Source: Gemmatimonadaceae bacterium (GTDB lineage Bacteria > Gemmatimonadota > Gemmatimonadetes > Gemmatimonadales > Gemmatimonadaceae). Taken from it: a DNA stretch of 64,000 nucleotides. The translations under genes were made by a program, and so were the position numbers. The notes under the pieces were generated by a model, which searched no databases, was not told the origin of the DNA, and was given only the letters and a program-made list of their open reading frames with translations. Shown here piece after piece: positions 17,021-24,753 of this stretch. The stretch covers positions 1-64,000 of the forward strand of contig DATNEW010000017.1 in the NCBI GenBank assembly GCA_035606695.1, in the 5' to 3' direction. Numbering within the stretch: position 1 is the stretch's first letter; each line of letters starts with the position of its first letter.

Positions 17021-19096
17021 CTATCTCGGCACCACCGGCAACGTGACATGCGACGGATGCTGTGCATCATGCACGAGCCGCTGGTGCGCTACGACGAACG
17101 TACTATCCCGCTCGTTATTCCCGCCCGTATTCAGATTGCGGTCGTACTTCGGAAATAGAGCCGACGACACCGTCACGCGCAGCCGATGACCCGGCTCGAA
17201 CACGCGTGACGTGAACCACACGTCGATGTCGTAGCGCTCGACGCTACCGGGCGTGAGCGGGACTTCCTTTTCGAACCCGTGACGGAATCGCGCGCGGCCC
17301 ACGCCGTCCTGCACCCGCTGCGCGTGACCATCAGGGAATACGTCGAGCAGCATGACGTCCCAGTCCGTGTCCTTCGCGTCGGTCGCGGCCCAGAGCGTCG
17401 CCGACATCTGGCCGGTGACCTCCACCGGCTTCGCCAGCGGCTTGGAGGTGAACACGAGCTCGTCACGGCGCGTCGCGTTTAGAGAAGTGTAATCCTCGTT
17501 CAGCGAGGTCTCGAGCTCGCGGGAATCGATCAGAAAAGGCGTCGGATTGGCGGGATCGTACGTAAACGTGTCCGCCGGGGCGCCGGAGGGTGGAATCGTG
17601 TCGAGCAGGCCGTCGGCCGCGCTCGTGTTCGCGTGGCCGTTCGACGACACGTACCAGTTCGTCGGTACCGCGCGCGCAAGCGGCCACGCCTGCTCCTTTC
17701 GCCACACGTTGTCGCCGAACACGAAGATGTCCACCGGCGGCTCGCGATCGACGCCGTTGTCCTTGCCGAGCAGGTAGTGGTCGAACCAGCGAAGCTGGAG
17801 CATGCGCGTGTCGACGCGCGACTGCGGGCCGAACTCTCCCGCAACGTAGTCGACTCCCTTGTGCGCGCCAGGACCCATGACGAGCCGCATGAATGGATGG
17901 CCCGGCACCTTGTTCAGCGCATCCGTGTAGTCGATCGGCCCGCGCGAGTCGTCGTACCAGCCGGAGATCTGAAGCACCGGTGCCTTCACGTTCGCGATGT
18001 TCGTCGTCACCGCGTGCGCGCGCCAGTACGCGTCGAGCGTCGGATGCGCGATCCATCGATCCCACAGCGCCACGTCGCCGCAGCCGAGCCGCTGCGGAAG
18101 ATCGCTGAGCGGGAGATGCATGAGCGCGGAGCCGATGTCCAACTCGCTCGTATTCTGGAGCGTGCGCGCACGCATCAGGCACGCCCAGTCGACATTGATC
18201 GGCGAGAACACCATGTCTTCGTAGGGGACGATGCGCCATGGATCGCCAGTCGCCGCCGACGGCGCGATCGCCGCGAGATGCGGCGGCGCGCTCACCGCGG
18301 CGTACCACGCGAGACGCCCTTCGTCCGAGTGGCCGATCAATCCCACCTTGCCGTTCGCGCCCGGCAGCTTCGCGGCCCACTCGACCGCATCATATCCGTC
18401 GCGCACGTCGGTGTCGTAATCGCCGAAATCCTTTCCGTCGGAAACGTCGCGGCCACGCACGTGCTGCGCGACGAAGATGTAGCCATGGGACGCCCAGAAG
18501 CGTCCCGCGGGATGCAGAATGCGCGTATACGGAGTGCGTTGCAGCACGACGCCGAACGGTCCGTTGCCGGCGGGCCGCGCGATGTAGCTCGCGAGACGCG
18601 CCCCGTCGCGCGTCGTCATGAAGACGAGCGTGTCTTCGGTGACGGCGTACTGCGAATCCGACACCGCGCCGGGCCAAAGCGCATACGACCGCTCGGCAGT
18701 GAATGGCGTGGCTCGCCGCACGAGACGAATGCGGCGGCCGGATGGCTTACCGTTCGCGAGCAGGACGCCGGTGAGCGTGTCGCCGCGCCAAGCGCCCGCT
18801 ACGGATTGGCCGTTCGTTCCCGTCAGGGTGACGGAGTCGGCGTGGCTCGTGATGCCGCGGACGTCGAGCATCGTTTCGCCCGTACGCCGGCGAATGAGTC
18901 CCGGCGCGCCCGAGTCGCTCGTGAAATGCGCGAACCCCATGCGTCGCCAGCCCTCGAAGCCGGGGTTGGTCGTCGAGCCGTTCGCGAGGTACGCGTCCCA
19001 GTCGCCGGCGAGGGAGTGTGACGGCGCAGTAGCGCACGCCACGAGGACCGCCAGTGTCCCGGCGGCGGCGAGTGTCGGGCGTCCGAAGTATTTCAT
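17021..19096 (-). CDS. CocE/NonD-family hydrolase, exported lipoprotein
   Basis: A 691-residue enzyme of the CocE/X-Pro dipeptidyl-peptidase (S15-like) family. The start, an ATG ending at 19096, opens a lipoprotein signal with lipobox LVAC. A roughly 140-residue N-terminal domain of unknown role comes first. The alpha/beta-hydrolase core follows, with an oxyanion region GVVLQRTPYTRI, the strand FVAQHVRGRDVSDG and the nucleophile Ser in GLIGHSDEGRLAW. A catalytic-His candidate is in MGPGAHKGVDY. A C-terminal jelly-roll region ends with RLRVTVSSALFPKYDRNLNT, as in CocE. The family cleaves acyl esters or proline-containing peptides. It converges with the sensor kinase and diverges from the creatininase operon. 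Substrate unknown. Confidence 0.87.
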   Translation of the reverse strand: MKYFGRPTLAAAGTLAVLVACATAPSHSLAGDWDAYLANGSTTNPGFEGWRRMGFAHFTSDSGAPGLIRRRTGETMLDVRGITSHADSVTLTGTNGQSVAGAWRGDTLTGVLLANGKPSGRRIRLVRRATPFTAERSYALWPGAVSDSQYAVTEDTLVFMTTRDGARLASYIARPAGNGPFGVVLQRTPYTRILHPAGRFWASHGYIFVAQHVRGRDVSDGKDFGDYDTDVRDGYDAVEWAAKLPGANGKVGLIGHSDEGRLAWYAAVSAPPHLAAIAPSAATGDPWRIVPYEDMVFSPINVDWACLMRARTLQNTSELDIGSALMHLPLSDLPQRLGCGDVALWDRWIAHPTLDAYWRAHAVTTNIANVKAPVLQISGWYDDSRGPIDYTDALNKVPGHPFMRLVMGPGAHKGVDYVAGEFGPQSRVDTRMLQLRWFDHYLLGKDNGVDREPPVDIFVFGDNVWRKEQAWPLARAVPTNWYVSSNGHANTSAADGLLDTIPPSGAPADTFTYDPANPTPFLIDSRELETSLNEDYTSLNATRRDELVFTSKPLAKPVEVTGQMSATLWAATDAKDTDWDVMLLDVFPDGHAQRVQDGVGRARFRHGFEKEVPLTPGSVERYDIDVWFTSRVFEPGHRLRVTVSSALFPKYDRNLNTGGNNERDSTFVVAHQRLVHDAQHPSHVTLPVVPR

Positions 19097-19218
19097 GGGC
19101 GACACAATGCGCGGCGTCGGGCTTCGGCGCCAGACTGTGCTCGGCGACGATGAATCGTCTCGCTCTTGATGCGCCCGCACCGTATGTTGTCGCGTCCGCA
19201 ACGGAGCACGAATCGCGA

Positions 19219-19923
19219 GTGCGTATCAGCGACATGAATTGGATGCAGGTCGAGTCGTATCTGAAGCACGACGACCGCGCCATCCTTCCACTGGGCAGCA
19301 CCGAGCAGCATAGCCATCTCAGGCTCACCGTAGATTGCATTCTTCCCGAGCGCGTGGGCGCGGAAGCCGCGGAACCGCTCGGCATACCGGTCTTCCCGGT
19401 CGTCGCGTATGGCGTGACGCCGTACTTCCGGAATTTCCCGGGGTCGATCTCGCTGCGCGTCGAGACCCATTTGCGAGTCGTGCGCGACATTCTCGACAGC
19501 ATGGCGAACAGCGGATTTCGGCGCATCCTGATCGTGAACGGACACGGCGGCAACAGCGCCGTGCAACAGTACGTGCCGGAGTGGACGGCGGATCATCCCC
19601 AGTGCCGAGTGATGTTTCATAACTGGTGGAACGCGCCGCGCACGTGGGAGAAGGTGATGGCGATCGACCCGGTCGCATCGCACGGATCGTGGATGGAAAA
19701 CTTTCCGTGGACCCGGCTGCCCGACGTCGATATGCCGTCGCATCAACGTGAGATGATCGACATCGCCAAGGTCCGGCTGCTCGATCCCGAGTCGCTGCGC
19801 GACTACATCGGCGACGGCAACTATGGCGGCGTGTATCAGCGCTCCGACGCCGACATGAATGCGATCTGGCAGGTCGCCGTCGAGGAGACGCGCGCGCTGC
19901 TCACCGGCTCGTGGGGGGAATGA
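19219..19923 (+). CDS. Creatininase-family amidohydrolase
   Basis: A 234-residue metal-dependent hydrolase of the creatininase family, whose members open cyclic amides such as creatinine or act on formamide-type substrates. Metal and catalytic motifs are visible: LPLGSTEQHSHLRLTVDC (Glu, His, Asp ligands), VNGHGGNSAVQQ and the SHGSWMENF region that supplies a Glu. I choose the GTG at 19219, with GGAG about 12 bases upstream and the normal family length; ATG 19234 or ATG 19150 are alternatives. It is the first gene of a five-gene plus-strand operon, and its stop overlaps the next start as ATGA. The true substrate of the operon is unknown; creatinine itself is only a guess from the family name. 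Confidence 0.85.
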   Translation: MRISDMNWMQVESYLKHDDRAILPLGSTEQHSHLRLTVDCILPERVGAEAAEPLGIPVFPVVAYGVTPYFRNFPGSISLRVETHLRVVRDILDSMANSGFRRILIVNGHGGNSAVQQYVPEWTADHPQCRVMFHNWWNAPRTWEKVMAIDPVASHGSWMENFPWTRLPDVDMPSHQREMIDIAKVRLLDPESLRDYIGDGNYGGVYQRSDADMNAIWQVAVEETRALLTGSWGE

Positions 19924-20933
19924 AGTTTCTGGTCTGGGGTGCCGGCGCCATCGGCGGAACGATGGGCGCGTATCTCGCGCGCGCCGGTCACGACGTGACG
20001 GTCGTCGACGTCGTTGAGGATCACGTCGAGGCGATCGAGCGCGGCGGACTTCGCATCGCCGGACCGATCGATGAGTTCGACGTGAAGCTCCCTGCGTTCA
20101 CACCGTCGACGCTGCGCGGCGAATGGCCGGCGATAATTCTCGCCACCAAAGCCCATCACACCACCTCGGCTGTCCGCGCACTGTGCCCGCATCTCTCCGC
20201 CGGCGGCTGCGTCATCTCGGCGCAGAATGGATTGAACGAGCTCGAGATCGCCGACGTCGTCGGCCGCGAACGTACTGTCGGCGCCTTCGTGAATTTCGGC
20301 GCCGACTATCTCGAACCGGGCGTCATCCATTTTGGTGGCCGCGGGGCGGTCGTCGTCGGTGAGATCGACGGACGCATGTCGCCGCGCGCGCTGGCGATTC
20401 GCGATGCATGGCGTGATTTCGACGAACGGGCGATAGCGACCGGGAATATCTGGGGCTATTTGTGGGGGAAGGCAGCGTACGGCGCCGTGCTCTTCGCGAC
20501 GGCGCTCACCGACGACTCGATCGCCGACGCGCTCGCCATGCCGCACCATCGCGATCTTTACATCGACCTTGCACGCGAGATTCTCGCCGTCGCAAGCGCG
20601 CGCGGTGTGACGCCCGAGTCGTTCGACGGGTTTGATCCGGCGGCGTATCTCCCCGATGCGCCGAGCGGCGCGGCCGAGCAGTCGCTCGATGCGCTCGTGG
20701 CGTTCAATCGGCGATCGGCGAAATCACACTCCGGCATCTGGCGCGATCTCGCGGTCCGCAAGCGACCGACCGAAGTGGACGCGCAGCTCGGCATCGTCGT
20801 TGCTCTCGGGCGAGAGGCCGGCGTACCGACGCCGCTCACCGCACGGATCGTCGAGATGATTCACGAGATCGAGCAAGGCCGACGCTCACTTTCGATCGAC
20901 AATCTTCAGTCCATTCGAGCCAACGCGATCTGA
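19920..20933 (+). CDS. Ketopantoate-reductase-like (ApbA/PanE family) dehydrogenase
   Basis: A 337-residue NAD(P)-dependent reductase. The N-terminal Rossmann motif is WGAGAIGGTMGAYLARAGHDV, and ILATKAHHT carries the conserved nucleotide-side Lys region. The substrate-binding C-terminal domain has the helix WGKAAYGAVLFATALTD. The catalytic Lys is kept, but the Asn residues that hold ketopantoate in classical PanE (K..xNxxxN) appear as Tyr and Phe. That, and its position inside a catabolic operon, suggests it reduces or oxidises another 2-keto or 2-hydroxy acid. It is translationally coupled to the creatininase gene by an ATGA overlap, and the next gene starts immediately after its stop. Confidence 0.83.
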   Translation: MKFLVWGAGAIGGTMGAYLARAGHDVTVVDVVEDHVEAIERGGLRIAGPIDEFDVKLPAFTPSTLRGEWPAIILATKAHHTTSAVRALCPHLSAGGCVISAQNGLNELEIADVVGRERTVGAFVNFGADYLEPGVIHFGGRGAVVVGEIDGRMSPRALAIRDAWRDFDERAIATGNIWGYLWGKAAYGAVLFATALTDDSIADALAMPHHRDLYIDLAREILAVASARGVTPESFDGFDPAAYLPDAPSGAAEQSLDALVAFNRRSAKSHSGIWRDLAVRKRPTEVDAQLGIVVALGREAGVPTPLTARIVEMIHEIEQGRRSLSIDNLQSIRANAI

Positions 20934-21701
20934 ATGCATATCGAATTCACCGGCAAGACCGTCATCGTCACCGGCGCGGCGCATGGCTTCGGCCGAGCGA
21001 TCGCGCTGGCGTTCGCGCAGCGCGGAGCGAGTGTGTGGGCATGCGACGTCATCGAGCCCGAGCTGCTCGAGACGCGGCGCATCTGCGGCGGATGTACGGG
21101 CCGATGCGTCACGCGCGTCGTCGACGTACGTGACAAGAGCGCGGTCGACGCATTCGTCGCGGAAGCCTCGGCGGCAACGGGCCGCGTGGACGTGCTCGTG
21201 AACAACGCGGGTGGCGTGCTCGGACAGGTCGGTCGCCCGCTCGAGGACGTGCCGCCCGAGGAATGGCAGAGCATCTTCGACGTGAACGTGAGCGGCGCGT
21301 TCTTCTGCTCGCAGGCGGTATCGCCGGGAATGAAGACGGCGCATGCGGGGCGCATCGTCAACATCTCGAGCGGCGCGGGACTTGGCATCAGCCTCACGGG
21401 CATTCAAGCGTACGCGTCGGCGAAAGCCGCGCAGATCGGATTGACGCGGCAACTCGCGCACGAGCTGGGGCCGTGGGGGATCACGGTCAACAACATTGCG
21501 CCGGGATTCGTGCGGTCGAATCCCGCGACGGAACGACAGTGGGAATCGTACGGCGACGACGGCCAGCGCGCGCTCGTCGAGCGGATCGCGCTCAAGCGGC
21601 TCGGCACGGCCGATGACATTGCGCACGGCGTGTTGTTCTTCGCGTCCGACTTCGCGAACTGGATTACGGGCCAGGTCATCTGCATCGACGGAGGCAAATG
21701 A
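20934..21701 (+). CDS. Short-chain dehydrogenase/reductase (SDR)
   Basis: A 255-residue classical SDR. The cofactor loop is TGAAHGFGRA, the structural motif NNAGG appears as VLVNNAGGVLGQ, the catalytic Ser is in VNISSGAGL and the active-site pair is YASAKAA. The C-terminal segment ASDFANWITGQVICIDGG is typical of FabG-like members that oxidise or reduce secondary alcohols. Start and stop are fixed by its neighbours: ATG directly follows the TGA of the dehydrogenase gene, and its own stop overlaps the next ATG. It presumably handles a hydroxy/keto intermediate of the same pathway. Confidence 0.88.
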   Translation: MHIEFTGKTVIVTGAAHGFGRAIALAFAQRGASVWACDVIEPELLETRRICGGCTGRCVTRVVDVRDKSAVDAFVAEASAATGRVDVLVNNAGGVLGQVGRPLEDVPPEEWQSIFDVNVSGAFFCSQAVSPGMKTAHAGRIVNISSGAGLGISLTGIQAYASAKAAQIGLTRQLAHELGPWGITVNNIAPGFVRSNPATERQWESYGDDGQRALVERIALKRLGTADDIAHGVLFFASDFANWITGQVICIDGGK

Positions 21702-23107
21702 CCGACGACGGAGCGACCGCCGGCATTCAATCGGTGCTCGATCATCTCGCGGCGAATCGACAGAAGATTCTGCGCGAGCTGGTCGCGTTCGCGTCGATCC
21801 CCAGCGTCAGCACCAATCCGGCCTATGCGGGCGACGTGCAGAACGCGGCCGAGTGGGTAGCGGCCAAGCTCAGAGAAGCGGGACCGTTCGACGTTCGCAC
21901 GATTGCGACCGCGGGAAATCCCGTGGTGTACGGCGAGTGGCTTGGCGCCCCCGGCAAGCTCACGGTGTTGGTGTATGGGCATTACGACGTGCAGCCCGAG
22001 GATCCCGTCGACAAGTGGCAGAGCCCGCCGTTCGATCCGCGCGTTCGCGATGGACGTCTCTATGCGCGCGGCGTGTCGGACGACAAAGGGCCGATGCTGA
22101 TTCCGATCGCGGTCGCGCGCTCATTCTTTGAAACAGTTGGACAGCTACCCATCAACGTCAAATGTATGTTCGAGGGCGAGGAGGAGATCGGATCTCCGAG
22201 CCTCGACGTGTTCATTCGCGATCACACGGAATTGCTCGCCGCCGACGTGGTGCTGTCGGCTGACGGCGCGATGTGGCGCATCGACGAGCCGTCGCTCACG
22301 GTGTCGAGCCGCGGGTTGGCGTCGCTCGATCTCACGCTGACCGGCGCGGCGAAGGATCTTCACTCGGGGCGTCACGGCGGCGGTGTCGCCAATCCGCTGC
22401 ACGCGCTCGCGCGGCTCGTCGCTTCGCTGCACGATGATGAGGGGCGCGTCGCCGTCCCTGGATTCTACGATCGCGTGCGTGACCTGAGCGCTTCCGAACG
22501 CGAGGCGATCGCGGCGCTGCCATTCAATGAAGCGGTGTATCTGGAGCAAGTCGGCGCACCGGCCACGTTCGGCGAGGCGGGCTACCGCACGCTCGAGCGT
22601 TTGTGGACGCGCCCAACGCTCGAGGTGAACGGGATGTGGGGCGGATATCTCGGACCTGGCCGCAAGACGGTGATTCCGAGTGAGGCACATGCGAAGATCA
22701 CGTGTCGCCTGGTGCCCGATCAGGATCCCGACGAGATCGTGGCGCTCGTGTCGCGCCATCTCGAGTCGTGCGTGCCGCCGGGGACGACGCTCGCGATTCG
22801 CCCCGGCAGACACGGCGCCCGGGCCGCGCACATCGAGGCCAATCATTACGCGCTCGAGGCAGCGGGTGCGGCGCTGCGCGCCGTATATGGTGTACCGCCG
22901 CTGATCGTGCGCATGGGCGGCACCGTTCCGATCTCGGAATTATTTCAACGGCACATGGGATTGGACACGGTGTTCTTTTCGTTTTCGACGGCGGACGAAG
23001 ACTATCACGCGCCGAACGAGTTTTTCCGCATCCATCGCCTGCACGAAGGGCTCGAGGCATGGGCGCGGCTCTGGACCATACTCGGCGAACAACCGAATCG
23101 CGGGTGA
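21698..23107 (+). CDS. M20-family dipeptidase/deacylase
   Basis: A 469-residue zinc hydrolase of the M20 peptidase family (carnosinase/DapE-like). The metal site is complete: His and Asp in VYGHYDVQP, bridging Asp in GVSDDKGP, general base and ligand in FEGEEEIGS, Asp in LSADGAMW and the final His in DYHAPNEF. The lid/dimerisation domain includes LTGAAKDLHSGRHGG, a sequence typical of the M20 dipeptidases. It overlaps the SDR gene by ATGA and is followed after 18 bases by the permease. In this operon it probably cleaves an amide or N-acyl/N-carbamoyl intermediate, or the dipeptide taken up by the permease. Confidence 0.9.
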   Translation: MTDDGATAGIQSVLDHLAANRQKILRELVAFASIPSVSTNPAYAGDVQNAAEWVAAKLREAGPFDVRTIATAGNPVVYGEWLGAPGKLTVLVYGHYDVQPEDPVDKWQSPPFDPRVRDGRLYARGVSDDKGPMLIPIAVARSFFETVGQLPINVKCMFEGEEEIGSPSLDVFIRDHTELLAADVVLSADGAMWRIDEPSLTVSSRGLASLDLTLTGAAKDLHSGRHGGGVANPLHALARLVASLHDDEGRVAVPGFYDRVRDLSASEREAIAALPFNEAVYLEQVGAPATFGEAGYRTLERLWTRPTLEVNGMWGGYLGPGRKTVIPSEAHAKITCRLVPDQDPDEIVALVSRHLESCVPPGTTLAIRPGRHGARAAHIEANHYALEAAGAALRAVYGVPPLIVRMGGTVPISELFQRHMGLDTVFFSFSTADEDYHAPNEFFRIHRLHEGLEAWARLWTILGEQPNRG

Positions 23108-23125
23108 GTTGCTGATGATCGAACG

Positions 23126-24568
23126 ATGACGGCATCGACGGAGCTGGCGCGCGGCGAAGCGCAGGTCGAAGAGCACAGTGCGTCGCTGCGCAAGGAGCTG
23201 GGCGTGCGCGATCTGGCGCTCACGCAGATCCTGTTCATCGTTGGGCTGACGTGGATTGGCGTCGCGGGGAAGCTTGGGGCCTCGCACGTCGTGATGTGGT
23301 CGTTGGCGCTCGTGCTGTTCTATCTGCCGTCGGCCGCCGTGGTGATCTACCTGAACAAGCTCATGCCGCTCGAGGGCGGACTGTATCAGTGGGCGAAGTT
23401 CGGCTTCAATGAAGCGGTCGGGTTCATGCTGGCGTGGAATCTCTGGCTGTACGTCATCATGAACACGTCGGAGATCGGGCTCCAGTGCGCGACGTACATC
23501 GGCTATGCGATCGGGCCGAGTGCGGATGCGATCACCAAGAGTACGTGGTTCGTGGGGTTGTCGTCGGCAATTGTGTTGTCGCTGATGGTCGTGGCATCGA
23601 CGATCGGCTTATCGGTGGGCAAGTGGGTGCACAACGCCGGCGGCGTGATCATGCTGGTGATCTTCGGCTCGCTGATCGTGATGCCGCTGATCGGGCTGGC
23701 GACGGGGCACTTGCCGGCGTATCATCCCTTCAAGACGGCTGTACCAGATTTCTCATTATATAATCTTAACATACTCGGCAAGCTGGCCTTTGGTGCGCTG
23801 GGCGGCTTCGAGTACGTGGCGATTCTGGCCGGCGAAACCCGCTCGCCGTCGAAGGCCGTGGGGCGGTCGGTGATGATCGCCGCGCCGATCATCGCGTTGA
23901 TGTTCGTGCTGGGCACGAGCACCGTCATCGCGTACATCCCGACCAAGGACATCGACCTGATCGGACCGGTGGCGCAGGTACTGCGAGCCGGGTTTGGGCC
24001 ATTCGGCATCGCCACGCAGCTCGTGACGATCGCCATCCTGCTGACGCTGTTCATGCGCATCGCGCAGACGAGCGTCGCGTTCACGGCGGTGACGCGCCTG
24101 CCGATGGTCGCGGGTTGGGATCGATTGCTGCCGGCGTGGTTCAGCCGGCTCCACTCGCGCTATCGCACGCCGGTGAATTCGATCGCGCTCGTCGGCGCCA
24201 TCGCGTTTGGCATGGCGTTGCTCAGTCTCATCGGTGTCGGGCAGGCCGAGGCGTTTCAGCTGCTGTTCAACGCGAGTGGGATGTTCTATGCACTGACATA
24301 CATCGTGATGTTCGCCATTCCGATCTTCGGATTGCGCAACGTGACGCCGCGGCCGCCGGTCTGGCTGCGCGTTGTCTCGTTCTCCGGGCTGATGATGACC
24401 GTGCTGTACGTCGTGCTGTCGGCGTTCCCGATCATCGCGGTGACGAGCGTATTGTCGTTCGCCGGGAAGATCGCGATGGTGATCGTCGGCGCGAATATCG
24501 TCGGCGTGGCGATCTATGCCTCGGCGCGGCGGCGGGCGGCGGCGGACCCGGTAGCTGTGTCATCCTGA
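23126..24568 (+). CDS. APC-superfamily amino acid/amine permease
   Basis: A 480-residue inner-membrane transporter of the amino acid-polyamine-organocation superfamily, with about twelve hydrophobic segments. The start (ATG at 23126) is followed by a polar tail of about 30 residues, then helix 1 ALTQILFIVGLTWIGVAGK, corresponding to the broken substrate-binding helix. The conserved FGALGGFEYVAILAGETRSP matches helix 6 of the family, where substrate is coordinated. It ends the operon and presumably imports the compound that the preceding four enzymes degrade. A repeat-rich non-coding stretch follows the stop, consistent with the end of the transcript. Confidence 0.87.
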   Translation: MTASTELARGEAQVEEHSASLRKELGVRDLALTQILFIVGLTWIGVAGKLGASHVVMWSLALVLFYLPSAAVVIYLNKLMPLEGGLYQWAKFGFNEAVGFMLAWNLWLYVIMNTSEIGLQCATYIGYAIGPSADAITKSTWFVGLSSAIVLSLMVVASTIGLSVGKWVHNAGGVIMLVIFGSLIVMPLIGLATGHLPAYHPFKTAVPDFSLYNLNILGKLAFGALGGFEYVAILAGETRSPSKAVGRSVMIAAPIIALMFVLGTSTVIAYIPTKDIDLIGPVAQVLRAGFGPFGIATQLVTIAILLTLFMRIAQTSVAFTAVTRLPMVAGWDRLLPAWFSRLHSRYRTPVNSIALVGAIAFGMALLSLIGVGQAEAFQLLFNASGMFYALTYIVMFAIPIFGLRNVTPRPPVWLRVVSFSGLMMTVLYVVLSAFPIIAVTSVLSFAGKIAMVIVGANIVGVAIYASARRRAAADPVAVSS

Positions 24569-24580
24569 GGCGCGCGCGTC

Positions 24581-24739
24581 GCCGCCTCCTGTCATCCCGA
24601 GCGGAGGCGCGTAGCGTGCCGCCTCCTGTCATCCCGAGCGGAGGCGCGTAGCGCCGGAGTCGAGGGACCCCCGTCCCGGCGGAGGAGTTCTCCTCGGCGC
24701 ACGGGGGTCCCTCGACTCGCTCCGCTCGCTCGGGATGAC
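24581..24739. repeat. GTCATCC...GGATGAC dispersed element with a duplicated left arm
   Basis: A 36-base unit (24581-24616) is repeated exactly at 24618-24653; each contains TCATCCCGAGCGGAGGCGCG. The second copy starts an inverted structure: GTCGAGGGACCCCCGT (24659-24674) pairs with ACGGGGGTCCCTCGAC (24701-24716), and the outer GTCATCCCGAGCGGA faces TCGCTCGGGATGAC ending at 24739. An inner GGAGGAGTTCTCCTC hairpin caps it. The element lies between the convergent permease and KimA-like genes. Related copies are at 61381-61421, 62688-62779 and 49897-49924. Confidence 0.75.
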
Positions 24740-24753
24740 GACGAGTGCGGCGC

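Noticed and set aside
17633-19021. 462-residue plus-strand frame opposite the CocE-like gene
   Set aside because: Antisense shadow; the CocE frame has a signal peptide and catalytic motif.
24581-24653. Direct repeats as a possible CRISPR array
   Set aside because: The two 36-base units are separated by one base, not a spacer, and no cas gene is present.
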